A DNA stretch of 19,619 bases from Endomicrobium sp. (GTDB lineage Bacteria > Elusimicrobiota > Endomicrobiia > Endomicrobiales > Endomicrobiaceae), in assembly GCA_031277075.1 (NCBI GenBank), contig JAISLV010000075.1, forward strand, positions 1-19,619, given 5' to 3'. The translations under genes and the position numbers were made by a program. Shown in pieces: positions 6,748 to 14,500 of this stretch (the stretch's first letter is position 1; the number at the start of each line of letters is the position of its first letter). The notes below the pieces were generated by a model. The model did not search any database, was not told where the DNA came from, and saw only the letters and a program-made list of their open reading frames with translations.

Positions 6748-7971
6748 ATGAAAAATATTTTGCGCATTATCGTCAGGGAAATACGTTTTATCGCGGCAAG
6801 CAAGCTGTATATTCTCGCTTTGCTAGCTTTTCCTATAATTGATTGTCTGTTTCTTGGCGGAATTTACATATCGGGCAGTCTTACGGAACTTCCTATTGCC
6901 GTAATTGACCAAGACAATTCTAAAATATCGCGCAATATCGTCCGCTATTTTGACGCTTCGCCCGATATGGAAATAAAATACAGACTTTCAAACGTTTCCG
7001 AGCTTGAAGATTTATTTGCAAGACAAAAAGCGTTTTTGGGAATATACATACCGAAAGATTTGCAAAAAAACATTAAAAGGCAAAAACCGCAAAAAATTCC
7101 CGTATATATAAATTCTTCAAATTATATAGCGGGAAATTTGCTTGATTCCGACGTTTCAACTATTATAGCCGTAATCGGCGCGGGCGTTAAGCATACCGCG
7201 CTTATGAAAAGAGGCTTTTCTTCAAAACAAGCTATGGAAACGGTTTTGATTGTAAAAAACGAAAGCGAAAAACTTTTTAATCCCGCGTTAGATTACAATT
7301 TGTATCTTACGCCCGGTCTTTGGCTTTCGGTAATTCAGCAGCTTTTAATTTTAGCGGGCGTTTTGACGCTTGCCACAGAATACGATTTTAAAAGATTGCG
7401 GACTGCGCTTAAAATCGCGCGCGGGTCTTTGCCTGCGGCATTGATAAAAGTTTTCGCCGCAAAAACCGTTATTTATATGTGCGCCGCTTATATCCATTTT
7501 GAAATTCTCTACAGGATAATTTTTCCTTTATTTAAAATACCAATCGCTTATTCGGCAAGCGCGGCGGCGGCTTTAAGCATGTGTTTTGCTTTCGCCTGCA
7601 TTTCTTGCGGATTGCTGTTAGCTTCTGTTTTAAAAACGCGGCTTGACGCTTTAAAAGGCTGTCTTTTGATTTCCGCGCCCGCTTTTCTTCTTTCGGGCTA
7701 CACTTGGCCTTTGGAACAAATGCCCGTTTTGCTTCAAAAAATTATGCAGTTAATACCGCTGGCGCCTTTTCTTAAAGGTTTTACAAAAATATATAACCAA
7801 GATTTAGGAATAACTTTTTCGGGGGAATTTGCGGCTCATTTGCTGGTTTTGGGCAGCGCGTATTTTGCCGCGGCGTATTTGATAATGCTTTTGAGAATGC
7901 GGCGGCAAAAGAAGATAAGTATTTTTAAACGCGGCGGGGAAATAAAAAATTTCCAAAGCGTCCGCTCTTAA
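6748..7971 (+). CDS. ABC-2 type transporter permease (YhhJ/YbhR-like)
   Basis: The protein is about 407 aa. TM1 is at about 17-38, followed by a large extracytoplasmic domain (about 40-185) containing the diagnostic PIAVIDQDNSKISRNIVRYFDAS. Five further TM segments come after LTPGLWLSVIQQLLILAGVLTLATEYD, with SGYTWPLEQMP before the last helices. This is the DrrB/YbhR ABC2 membrane fold. The protein works as a dimer or heterodimer with a second permease and needs an ATP-binding subunit, but neither lies next to it here. A TTG at 6742 in the same frame would add two residues. I prefer ATG 6748, because GGGA at 6734-6737 lies 10 nt upstream, though the TTG start also has AGGA at a similar distance. 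It is the last gene of the tolC-hlyD operon, 27 nt after the adaptor stop. Confidence 0.88.
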   Translation: MKNILRIIVREIRFIAASKLYILALLAFPIIDCLFLGGIYISGSLTELPIAVIDQDNSKISRNIVRYFDASPDMEIKYRLSNVSELEDLFARQKAFLGIYIPKDLQKNIKRQKPQKIPVYINSSNYIAGNLLDSDVSTIIAVIGAGVKHTALMKRGFSSKQAMETVLIVKNESEKLFNPALDYNLYLTPGLWLSVIQQLLILAGVLTLATEYDFKRLRTALKIARGSLPAALIKVFAAKTVIYMCAAYIHFEILYRIIFPLFKIPIAYSASAAAALSMCFAFACISCGLLLASVLKTRLDALKGCLLISAPAFLLSGYTWPLEQMPVLLQKIMQLIPLAPFLKGFTKIYNQDLGITFSGEFAAHLLVLGSAYFAAAYLIMLLRMRRQKKISIFKRGGEIKNFQSVRS

Positions 7972-7986
7972 TCGCTACGCATTATA

Positions 7987-8003
7987 GGTTTTTAGAGACA
8001 TCC
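7987..8003 (+). repeat. Dispersed motif GGTTTTTAGAGACA, copy 1
   Basis: GGTTTTTAGAGACATCC in the 174-bp convergent gap shares an exact 14-base word with a copy at 18410-18423 (GGTTTTTAGAGACACTCC) and is close to the sequence at 8112-8131. It is non-coding in every context. It could be the core of an intergenic repeat family in this genome. Confidence 0.45.
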
Positions 8004-8083
8004 TTTTGCTCTATACGGCAAGCGCATAAAAAATATTTACAAGCGGCAACGCGGCATAATATTCCGTCTGAAAAGCAAGCCGT

Positions 8084-8099
8084 CCTTTTTAAAAAAAGG
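8084..8099. terminator. Possible terminator hairpin between convergent genes
   Basis: CCTTTTT directly followed by AAAAAAAGG forms a near-perfect palindrome, extendable with an outer GCC/GGC. It lies between the converging ABC-2 permease and HD-hydrolase genes, where a bidirectional terminator is expected. The stem is mostly A-T and has little loop, so it is a weak candidate. Confidence 0.3.
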
Positions 8100-8111
8100 C
8101 GAATTTATTAT

Positions 8112-8131
8112 GGTTTTAGAGAGACGCTTTT
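8112..8131 (+). repeat. Dispersed motif, diverged copy 2
   Basis: GGTTTTAGAGAGACGCTTTT resembles the word GGTTTTTAGAGACA found at 7987 and 18410, with one T missing and an extra AG. It is 109 nt after copy 1 in the same intergenic gap. Its status as a true copy is uncertain because of the small sequence length. Confidence 0.3.
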
Positions 8132-8145
8132 TTGGATTTGGGGCG

Positions 8146-9327
8146 TTAATCGTTAAAATAGTCGAATAGGCGTTTGAAGTTTATATTGTCTTTTTTTACT
8201 TGCGCGTATTTATCGTATAGAGCTTGTTTAGACTGTATCAGCGTTTGGGATTTTATGCCGTATTCCAAAGCCATAGACGCTTCAATATAAGCGCAAAATT
8301 TATCGCACATTTCGGTGAGCGCGCCGTCAACGGCGTTGAATTTGTCGTCGTTGTAATCGCCCGCGCTTTTAACTCTTACGGCTTTTGCGTTTTCTATTAT
8401 TTTATCCGAAAACTCGTCTTGTATAAAATACTGCATTTCCGCGCGCCAATTTTCTGGTATTAAAGGCAAAATCCTTTCTTCAACTTGTTTCGTTTCGTAG
8501 ACTTTTATAATTTCCTCCAGCCCGCTTATTGAAGATTTTATCGGTCTTACGATGTCTTTTGTAAGAATTTCGGGCAAATCGTGGAAAAGCGCGGAATAAA
8601 AATTATTGTAAAGCCTGCGCGCAGCCGCGCCGTTTTCAAGCGAAAAAATATAAGAAAAAATAGCTACTGTAAACAAATGTCCTAACACTGTGGTCTTTGG
8701 TATTCTAAAGGCTTGCGCCCATCTCTGTTGAAACCGCAGCTGCCCGCAGAGGTCTAAAAATCCGTAATATTTCTTGTTTATCATCAGTTTTCTTATGCCC
8801 GCTAAATCGTCAAAAGACGCTATCGTTTCGTCTATTTCCTGTTTAGTTTTTTCTATTCCGTAGAGCATAGCGTTCCACGGGTAAATTATGCCGAACTCCC
8901 ATTTAGTAGACAGACAATGCGCCGCTTTCAAAATACGCTTTTCGTTTTGCGCGTATAAAGGGTTTAAAAAATATTCTTCAAACCGCTCTTTTATTCCGCC
9001 CGAAAGAGCGGACAAATCTTCGTTTAAGTTTCCCAGTACCCAGTTGTTTAACTCTTTTTCTTTTTTAGACATAAGCTCGTGGAAAACTTCAGGTTTTAAA
9101 TCGGTAAGCATTATTCTTTGAAAAAATTCAAAAATGCCGCCCTCAATAAGTTTTTGCCAATTAAACGGCTTGCCGTCTTCTTCTTCAAATTTTGCAACTA
9201 TATAGGCGATTATCATTTTGTGGGCTTGTTTATCAAGCTCAAAAAAGTCAAACGGGCGTATATGGTCGTTCCACCTTAAAATGTTTGCCGCAGAAAAAAT
9301 CCGTAAAATCAATTCTTTAGTTATCAT
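8146..9327 (-). CDS. HD-domain phosphohydrolase, YfbR-like
   Basis: The 393-aa cytosolic protein has the HD signature of the YfbR 5'-deoxynucleotidase group: His217 (VLGHLFTVAIFSYI), His249-Asp250 (YSALFHDLPEILTKDIVRPIK) and a distal Asp334 (NAVDGALTEMCDKF). The FHD-LPE-LTxDIxxPxK stretch is characteristic of that group. The N-terminal 200 residues (RWNDHIRPFDFFELDKQAHKM, then EGGIFEFFQR) form a helical region of the kind seen in ~400-aa HD proteins of spirochaetes and firmicutes; I recognise no separate catalytic motif there. The likely activity is metal-dependent dephosphorylation of (deoxy)nucleoside monophosphates, inferred from family. AGGAG lies 6 nt before the ATG. The start overlaps the stop of the upstream 314-aa gene by one base (TAATG), so it is the last gene of the minus-strand block. 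Confidence 0.85.
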   Translation of the reverse strand: MITKELILRIFSAANILRWNDHIRPFDFFELDKQAHKMIIAYIVAKFEEEDGKPFNWQKLIEGGIFEFFQRIMLTDLKPEVFHELMSKKEKELNNWVLGNLNEDLSALSGGIKERFEEYFLNPLYAQNEKRILKAAHCLSTKWEFGIIYPWNAMLYGIEKTKQEIDETIASFDDLAGIRKLMINKKYYGFLDLCGQLRFQQRWAQAFRIPKTTVLGHLFTVAIFSYIFSLENGAAARRLYNNFYSALFHDLPEILTKDIVRPIKSSISGLEEIIKVYETKQVEERILPLIPENWRAEMQYFIQDEFSDKIIENAKAVRVKSAGDYNDDKFNAVDGALTEMCDKFCAYIEASMALEYGIKSQTLIQSKQALYDKYAQVKKDNINFKRLFDYFND

Positions 9328-10271
9328 TATTTCTCCTCGTTTTTATAGATAAGCATACCAAAAACAAACAAACTATGTAAAATACAAAACAAAAACCCGC
9401 CCATATAAGCGTTTGCTAAATTGTCAACATAAAGCCCTTGTATAAACTTGTCTGCAAAATACAGCGTATACGAGCAAATGACAAAAATAAAATATTCCGG
9501 CATAATCCCATTGGCAAACGCAGCGGCAAGTTTATCGGCGTCTTCGGAATTAGCAATAAGAATTTTTACCACATGGTTTAATGCGGCGATAATAAAAGCC
9601 GCTATAGGGAAAAACGTCCAAGCTAAAAAAAATTGCAGACGGACGCCGGGAGTTAATTTTACCGCAATAAAAAGCATAACAATCGCCGCCGCCCAATGCC
9701 GAAAAATAACAGCCGCTTCATAGAGTATTTCTTGTAATTTTAGTAATTGCTTTTTCTTCTTCTTATATTTTACAGGGAGATAGTCGTCTCTATAATAAGA
9801 GCCGATGCGGCACGTATATGTTTCTTCTTCTTTTGTCTCATATAACAAAGAAGAGACGCAGACTTTAGACATATTAGAGCCTGTCGTATAGAACAATGTA
9901 AACAGAGCCGACGCGCAAAAAACAAGTATAAAACAGGCTGTGCCATGTCTCTGAAAAAGACTATTCGCAAAAAATCCGTCCGCATATTTAGAAGCAAAAT
10001 AAATTGAAAAAAAGCAGACTATAAAAGAAAAAGCGGACAATATATAATGCGTCGCGTCAAAAGAGATTTTACGTCTAATTAACGCCAAATGCAGAAAAAA
10101 ATTTGAACCCGCAACGACAAAAGCTAATATTGACAAAACCGATAAAGCTGAAAATGTCCCTATATAGAGAATCGGCGCGGCGCAAAAAAACAGAAACAAA
10201 GCCGTCAAATATCGCTTAACAAAGGTCGCGGCATAATCTGCGGTTTTTTCTAATGTCGCCGAAATTTTCAT
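9327..10271 (-). CDS. Unrecognised multi-pass membrane protein
   Basis: The 314-aa protein is very hydrophobic, with about eight predicted membrane segments (approx. 21-43, 44-64, 77-95, 109-130, 185-205, 211-231, 258-274, 285-307). A cytoplasmic loop between TM4 and TM5 (about 140-180) is rich in charge and contains a Lys run (KYKKKKKQLLK). I do not recognise a family or catalytic motif. GGAG on the minus strand lies about 11 nt before the ATG. It begins 34 nt after the YvlD-like gene stops and ends overlapping the HD-hydrolase start by one base, so it belongs to the same transcript. A link to nucleotide or envelope functions would be guilt by association only. Confidence 0.75.
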   Translation of the reverse strand: MKISATLEKTADYAATFVKRYLTALFLFFCAAPILYIGTFSALSVLSILAFVVAGSNFFLHLALIRRKISFDATHYILSAFSFIVCFFSIYFASKYADGFFANSLFQRHGTACFILVFCASALFTLFYTTGSNMSKVCVSSLLYETKEEETYTCRIGSYYRDDYLPVKYKKKKKQLLKLQEILYEAAVIFRHWAAAIVMLFIAVKLTPGVRLQFFLAWTFFPIAAFIIAALNHVVKILIANSEDADKLAAAFANGIMPEYFIFVICSYTLYFADKFIQGLYVDNLANAYMGGFLFCILHSLFVFGMLIYKNEEK

Positions 10272-10305
10272 TGTTTATTTTGCTCCGACTAAAAATCTTC
10301 TAAAA

Positions 10306-10749
10306 TTATAGCAAATGCGTAGTATTAGAATCTTTGTCTTTTTTGCCCGCGTCTGCATTTACGCGGACATTTCTGTTATTAACGGCGAATATAACGCTGA
10401 ACGCGCTGAAAATTAAAGCTCCCCAAAACGCGCTCATAAAATCTTTAATATAAAATCCGTCTACGATTTTTGACGTCAAATACATCAAAAGAGCGTTGAT
10501 AACTAAAATAAAAAGCCCGAGCGTTAAAACGTTTATCGGAAAAGTGCAAAAAATAAGCAGCGGTCTTACAAAAGCGTTTAACGCCGTAATTACAAAAGCC
10601 GACGCGGCTAAAACGCCGAAAGTTTTAATCTCTATATTCGGCATTATTTTTGCCACAATAAAAAGTATCAGCGCGTTAAGTATTATTTTTGTCATAAAAC
10701 TTGCTATTGAATTTGCGGCTCTTTGAGCCGTTGGGTTTTGATTTCTCAT
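10306..10749 (-). CDS. YvlD / phage-holin-4-like (PF04020-type) membrane protein
   Basis: From ATG 10749 the protein is 147 aa with four hydrophobic helices. It has the strongly conserved family phrase NAFVRPLLIFCTFPINVLTLGLFILVINALLMYL (stretch about residues 58-91), followed by VDGFYIKDFMSAFWGALIFS. Proteins of this group include B. subtilis YvlD; function is poorly known, with envelope-stress or daptomycin links reported for some. A longer frame from TTG 10767 exists, but GGAG at 10762-10765 lies inside it and serves ATG 10749. That ATG also overlaps the smr stop as ATGA, so the ATG is the better start. A Lys/Asp-rich hydrophilic tail (DAGKKDKDSN) ends the protein. Confidence 0.85.
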   Translation of the reverse strand: MRNQNPTAQRAANSIASFMTKIILNALILFIVAKIMPNIEIKTFGVLAASAFVITALNAFVRPLLIFCTFPINVLTLGLFILVINALLMYLTSKIVDGFYIKDFMSAFWGALIFSAFSVIFAVNNRNVRVNADAGKKDKDSNTTHLL

Positions 10750-11024
10750 TTTTTTAATTTGCTCCAATTAAAATAGACAAAAATTCTTCCGAAATTTTTA
10801 TTGTCGACGTCGTAGCGCGAATATTTTTGCCTAATTTCTTTTTGATTTAAAAATCTAATTACTTTTTCTTTTAAAGCGCCCGACCCTTTGCCGGGTATTA
10901 TTTCAATAAAATCAAGTTTTTTAGCCCAAGCGTCGCTTATTATTTTGTTTAGCTCGGCGTCTATTTGAAAGCCTTTATTGAAAATGGGGTGCAAATCAAG
11001 TTTTTTAAAAGACATAAAATCCAT
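10746..11024 (-). CDS. Small Smr-domain protein
   Basis: The 92-aa protein is a stand-alone Smr domain: LDLHP near the N-terminus (residues 9-13), a helix with AELNKIISDAWAKKLD, then the signature EIIPGKGSGALKEKVIRFL and a terminal strand GRIFVYF. Smr domains (MutS2 C-terminus, YdaL, SmrB) are known nickases or RNA endonucleases using the LDxH and GxGxG-type motifs; here IPGKGSG replaces the usual IHGKGSG. No Shine-Dalgarno precedes ATG 11024, and a second ATG at 11015 (MSFKKLDLH) is an alternative start. A TATAAAAT element overlaps this region. The stop overlaps the YvlD-like start as ATGA. It is paralogous to the gene at 11201-11509. Confidence 0.85.
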   Translation of the reverse strand: MDFMSFKKLDLHPIFNKGFQIDAELNKIISDAWAKKLDFIEIIPGKGSGALKEKVIRFLNQKEIRQKYSRYDVDNKNFGRIFVYFNWSKLKK

Positions 11025-11027
11025 ATT

Positions 11028-11108
11028 TTATAGCGGAATTGTTTTTTCGCGCTCAAAAACGCGCCCTAAAAAATAAAACTCAGCGCAAAGCCCGCCGCGC
11101 GGCGCCAT
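11028..11108 (-). CDS. Possible leaderless 26-codon micro-ORF before smr
   Basis: An ATG at 11108 opens a 26-codon frame that starts MAPRGGLCAEF and ends TAA at 11028, three bases before the smr ATG and in the same frame. It lies exactly 6 nt after a perfect extended -10 (TGATATAAT on the minus strand), so transcription would begin at or near the A of its ATG. Termination so close to the smr start could let ribosomes restart on smr, which has no Shine-Dalgarno of its own. The amino-acid composition is not distinctive and I recognise no family. It could equally be a non-coding leader or a decayed N-terminal extension. Confidence 0.3.
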   Translation of the reverse strand: MAPRGGLCAEFYFLGRVFEREKTIPL

Positions 11109-11114
11109 AATTTC

Positions 11115-11123
11115 ATTATATCA
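11115..11123 (-). promoter_or_regulatory. Extended -10 promoter upstream of smr
   Basis: On the minus strand the sequence reads TGATATAAT (TGnTATAAT). It lies in the 176-bp gap between the two Smr-like genes and could start transcription of smr, the YvlD-like gene, the membrane gene and the HD gene, independent of the upstream block. The -35 position is only a T-run. The rest of the gap holds a 10-bp palindrome GCCGCGCGGC at 11094-11103. Confidence 0.5.
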
Positions 11124-11200
11124 AACTCCGCTTGCCCAAAAAAACGCCGCGTCTGAAAACAAAGCCTTTAACCGCTTCTATAAAGTCGTCAAAATCGGCG

Positions 11201-11509
11201 TTAAACGCAAAACTTTACGCGGAATCTTTTTTTTAATTCTTTCCAATCAAAATAAATAAAAATTGTTCCGCAAAATTCGTCGACGTCGCAGCGCGAATAT
11301 TTGTGTTTTATTTCTTTGCGATTTAAGAAACTAGTTACCTGCTCTTTTATTTCGCTTGCGTAGGAAATATGCGGAGGCGTTATTTCAACGCAATCAAAAT
11401 TTTTATTCCAAGCATGTTCTATTATATTTTCAATATCATAGCCGCTAATTTCCACTTGATATGCGCTAACTTCAACTTTATATGGCGTATCGTCTTCTTT
11501 TAAAGGCAT
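11201..11509 (-). CDS. Degenerate Smr-like paralogue
   Basis: The 102-aa protein aligns with the Smr protein at 10746-11024 over its length: shared AW-K-D-EI-P, then FLN-KEI--KYSR-DVD, G-IF-YF-W--LKK. At the DNA level a 24-base segment (11279-11302) differs by one base from the neighbour (10803-10826), pointing to tandem duplication. The Smr active-site motifs are gone: LDLH is replaced by VEVSAYQVEIS, and PGKGSGALK by PPHISYASEIK. So it is unlikely to be a nuclease by the classical mechanism. The start ATG 11509 has AAGGGA 6-7 nt upstream and a TATAAA at 11530-11535, supporting expression. It starts 51 nt after the giant fusion gene ends. Confidence 0.7.
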   Translation of the reverse strand: MPLKEDDTPYKVEVSAYQVEISGYDIENIIEHAWNKNFDCVEITPPHISYASEIKEQVTSFLNRKEIKHKYSRCDVDEFCGTIFIYFDWKELKKRFRVKFCV

Positions 11510-11529
11510 AAATTTCCCTTTTTACGAAT

Positions 11530-11535
11530 TTTATA
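11530..11535 (-). promoter_or_regulatory. Possible -10 for the degenerate Smr gene
   Basis: TATAAA on the minus strand lies 20 nt before ATG 11509, in the 51-bp gap after the giant gene. No convincing -35 is visible, so read-through from the upstream gene is an alternative. Confidence 0.3.
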
Positions 11536-11560
11536 ACTCATATTAATTAATTGCAGGAGT

Positions 11561-14500
11561 TTAAGCCGCTTGTAAAATTGCGTTTATACGGTCGGTATTT
11601 GAAATATTCAACAGTTCGTCTACATTCGGCGTTTGCTTGCCGTTATCTGCAAAAGCGGGCGGCAGTTCGTCGGACGCGGCTGAAACGTTAGTAAAAACAT
11701 TTCTGTCAAATATTTCTTCAAAATCTACGCGCGTTAAATTAATTTGCTGGGCAAGGTTTGCTTTACGAGCCATCTGAGCAAAAGATTGCGCGTCAAAAAG
11801 TATATTTGAAACGTTTGTTTGGGAAACGGAGTTTATAAACTCGCGGAAATCTTCATAACTTACATTTGTAAAATCCATATCAAAAAAATCGTTTTGCGAA
11901 TACTCTTTATAAGTAAAATCGCTTAAAACTAAAGAAAAACCTAAATTCCTTATTGTTGCAATAAATATTTTGTCTTGCAATAAACTTTGATCTATACTAA
12001 TTGACGCGTCCGTTTGTTTTTCTGCCGCAATGCTTTCAAGCGACTTAAGTATTTGTTCTTTGTCTAAATCGCCGTATCTTATAATCAAATTTTTTACGCT
12101 CTTGTTTTTTGCCAAATCTTTTATAAAAACTTCGGAACTTTGTTTAAAGTCAACGCCGATATTTAACGATATGTATTTGTCTCTAAACAAATTTGACAGT
12201 TTTTTTATATCTGAAGCGTTTATCTTATCGCTCTCAACGGATAAAAAAACCTCGTCGTAAAAAGAGTTTTTCAATAGCCGTTTAATCTGTTTTACGCCGT
12301 TCATTTTAAACTTTGCAATAACTCTTTTATTTTTGTCTGCGGCTAAAGCGTTTAAATATCGTTCTGCTTTATAGACGCCGTCTTGCGAATCTTGTAAAAC
12401 CATTGAATCGTCAAAACTTATGTCTTTAAACTTTATATCACCCAAAGGTTTATTAGAAGAATATATCTTTTTTACCGCGTCTAAACTCTCTTTATCGGGC
12501 GATAAAAAATGCGAGCCGCATAAAAGAAGTTTTATCTTTTTTAACGCTTCTTTAAGAGCTTCGTCTTTTTGCCGTTTGGATAAATCTCCGTTTGAAGAAT
12601 TGACATAAAAATGCAAAACGCCGTTTTCAAAGCCGGCGTAAATGGAAAAAACGGCGTCTATTGCGTCAACGCTATATTTTGTTAGGAACTTTCCTTTTTT
12701 GGAATCGTCCATTGCTATCGCAACATTATTAAATCCTTGTTTAAGCAATTGCGAAGCCGTTTTTAGCGCAAAATTTTTGTCTTGCGAAAGCCAATAAATA
12801 GTTTTTTTAGCGGAATTTCCATAGTAGGCGATATTGTCGCGCATTTTTTTTGAAAGCGGAGTTTTATTTACTGAAGAATCAAAAATAAAAGGAACTAGTA
12901 TGCTTTGAATAATATTAAGAGAGCTTAAAGCGGCAATAAATATAAAAGTAGCAAGCGGCAAAGAAAGAATTATTGAAAGCGTCAACATAGAAGCAGCCAG
13001 AAAAAACCACAAAACGCTTGCTCTATGCTGAATTTTTAAATCGGTAGTAATATTTTTTGCGACGTCGGCTATTTTTCTTTCTTCTCCTTTTCCGACTTTT
13101 GTCGCGCCGAAATTTTTTTCTCTTCCCAGCAAGCGGTTTAGCGTTCCCACTACGGAATTATGCATAACGCCTACGTTAAAAATTGCTTTTTCAATAAGCG
13201 CGGGAAAAAGCGCGCGCCATATTACAGGCAGTCCTTGCCCTTTATTTTTTTTTAAAATTTCGGCTATAGATGGAATGTTTACGGCAAACATCGTAAAAAG
13301 CATAAGCGGCACAAAGTCAAAAGTAAAAAGAAACGGAAAAAAAGGCGTTAAAAGCGTTAAGAAAATTAAAGCCGTTATCAGCACGGGATACAAAAACATT
13401 ATAAAACCCATAGTCAAATTCATCTTTGAAAAAAAGTCTAAATGTTTTGCCGTAAGAATGTTTTTATATAGAGGAGTAAAAATCCCTTTTTTAAACCATT
13501 CTTTCATCGGATTAAGCCATAATTCCGTAGTTCCATAGCCAAATTTTGACATTTGAGCTATGGCTTCCACAGGCTGCTCGGGCATTCCTTCCCCAAACAG
13601 CATCGTTGATTCCAAATAAATGTTTAACATCATATTCAAGGCTTTTAGAGGGTAGCGGTTTTGAGCTTTTACCGTCTTTAACAATTCTGTAAATTCCTTT
13701 TTTGAATAGCCGAAAACCGCAAGTTTTTCCGCTATCTCTTCAAACGAAAAACTCGTCTCCGGCAAATCAATATTATTTTCTAAAGCGTAGGCGCGAAGCT
13801 GCCGCATATTTTTTACAACAAGCTCTTCAAAAGTTATATGTTTGTATTGTATTTGTTTGCCGTGATAATTTTTACTCGTTACCTCGTCTTTTACCGTAAC
13901 CATTTTCATAATCATAGCGAAATCTTCGGCGACATTGCTTTCAGACCACAACCCCGATTTTTCAAGCGCGTTTTTACGTATGAACCCATTGTGTCCTAAA
14001 AATTTTACAAAACCGTTTCTAGCGTCAAAGGGAACTACATATTTCCAAAGAAGAGACCCTTCTTGAGAACGAAGTTTAGAAGTTATCGTTTCATCGGGAT
14101 TGTTTATAACGGTTTGATTTTGAGTGTACCCTAAAGACGGGTCAATCGCAAACTCCGTCATAGAGGCTAGTATTGCGTTTGGAGGAACGGTGGAATCTTT
14201 ATCCAAAAGCAAAATGACGTCGCCGACAACGACATTGCCTGATATATAAGTATTTTCAAAAATCGGCGTATTGTTTATTCGCCGTTTTTTTACGGTTTCA
14301 AGCGCGTCTTCGTAAGACATTCCGCTTTTTATAAGTTCTTCTAATATCTTGTTTATCATTAAAGAATGATTTAAATTGCTTGCCTTTTTGAATAATCCTC
14401 TTCTTTCAAATACTCCCCAAGAAGTTTTCATTTTATGCGAGGGTCTTGCTATAAAACCTATATTGTGCCGCTTGTAAAATGAAATTCTATCTCGCGTTTG

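Noticed and set aside
10750..10767. TTG start at 10767 adding six residues to the YvlD-like protein
   Set aside because: The only Shine-Dalgarno (GGAG, 10762-10765) lies inside this extension, and ATG 10749 overlaps the upstream stop as ATGA, which fits coupling.
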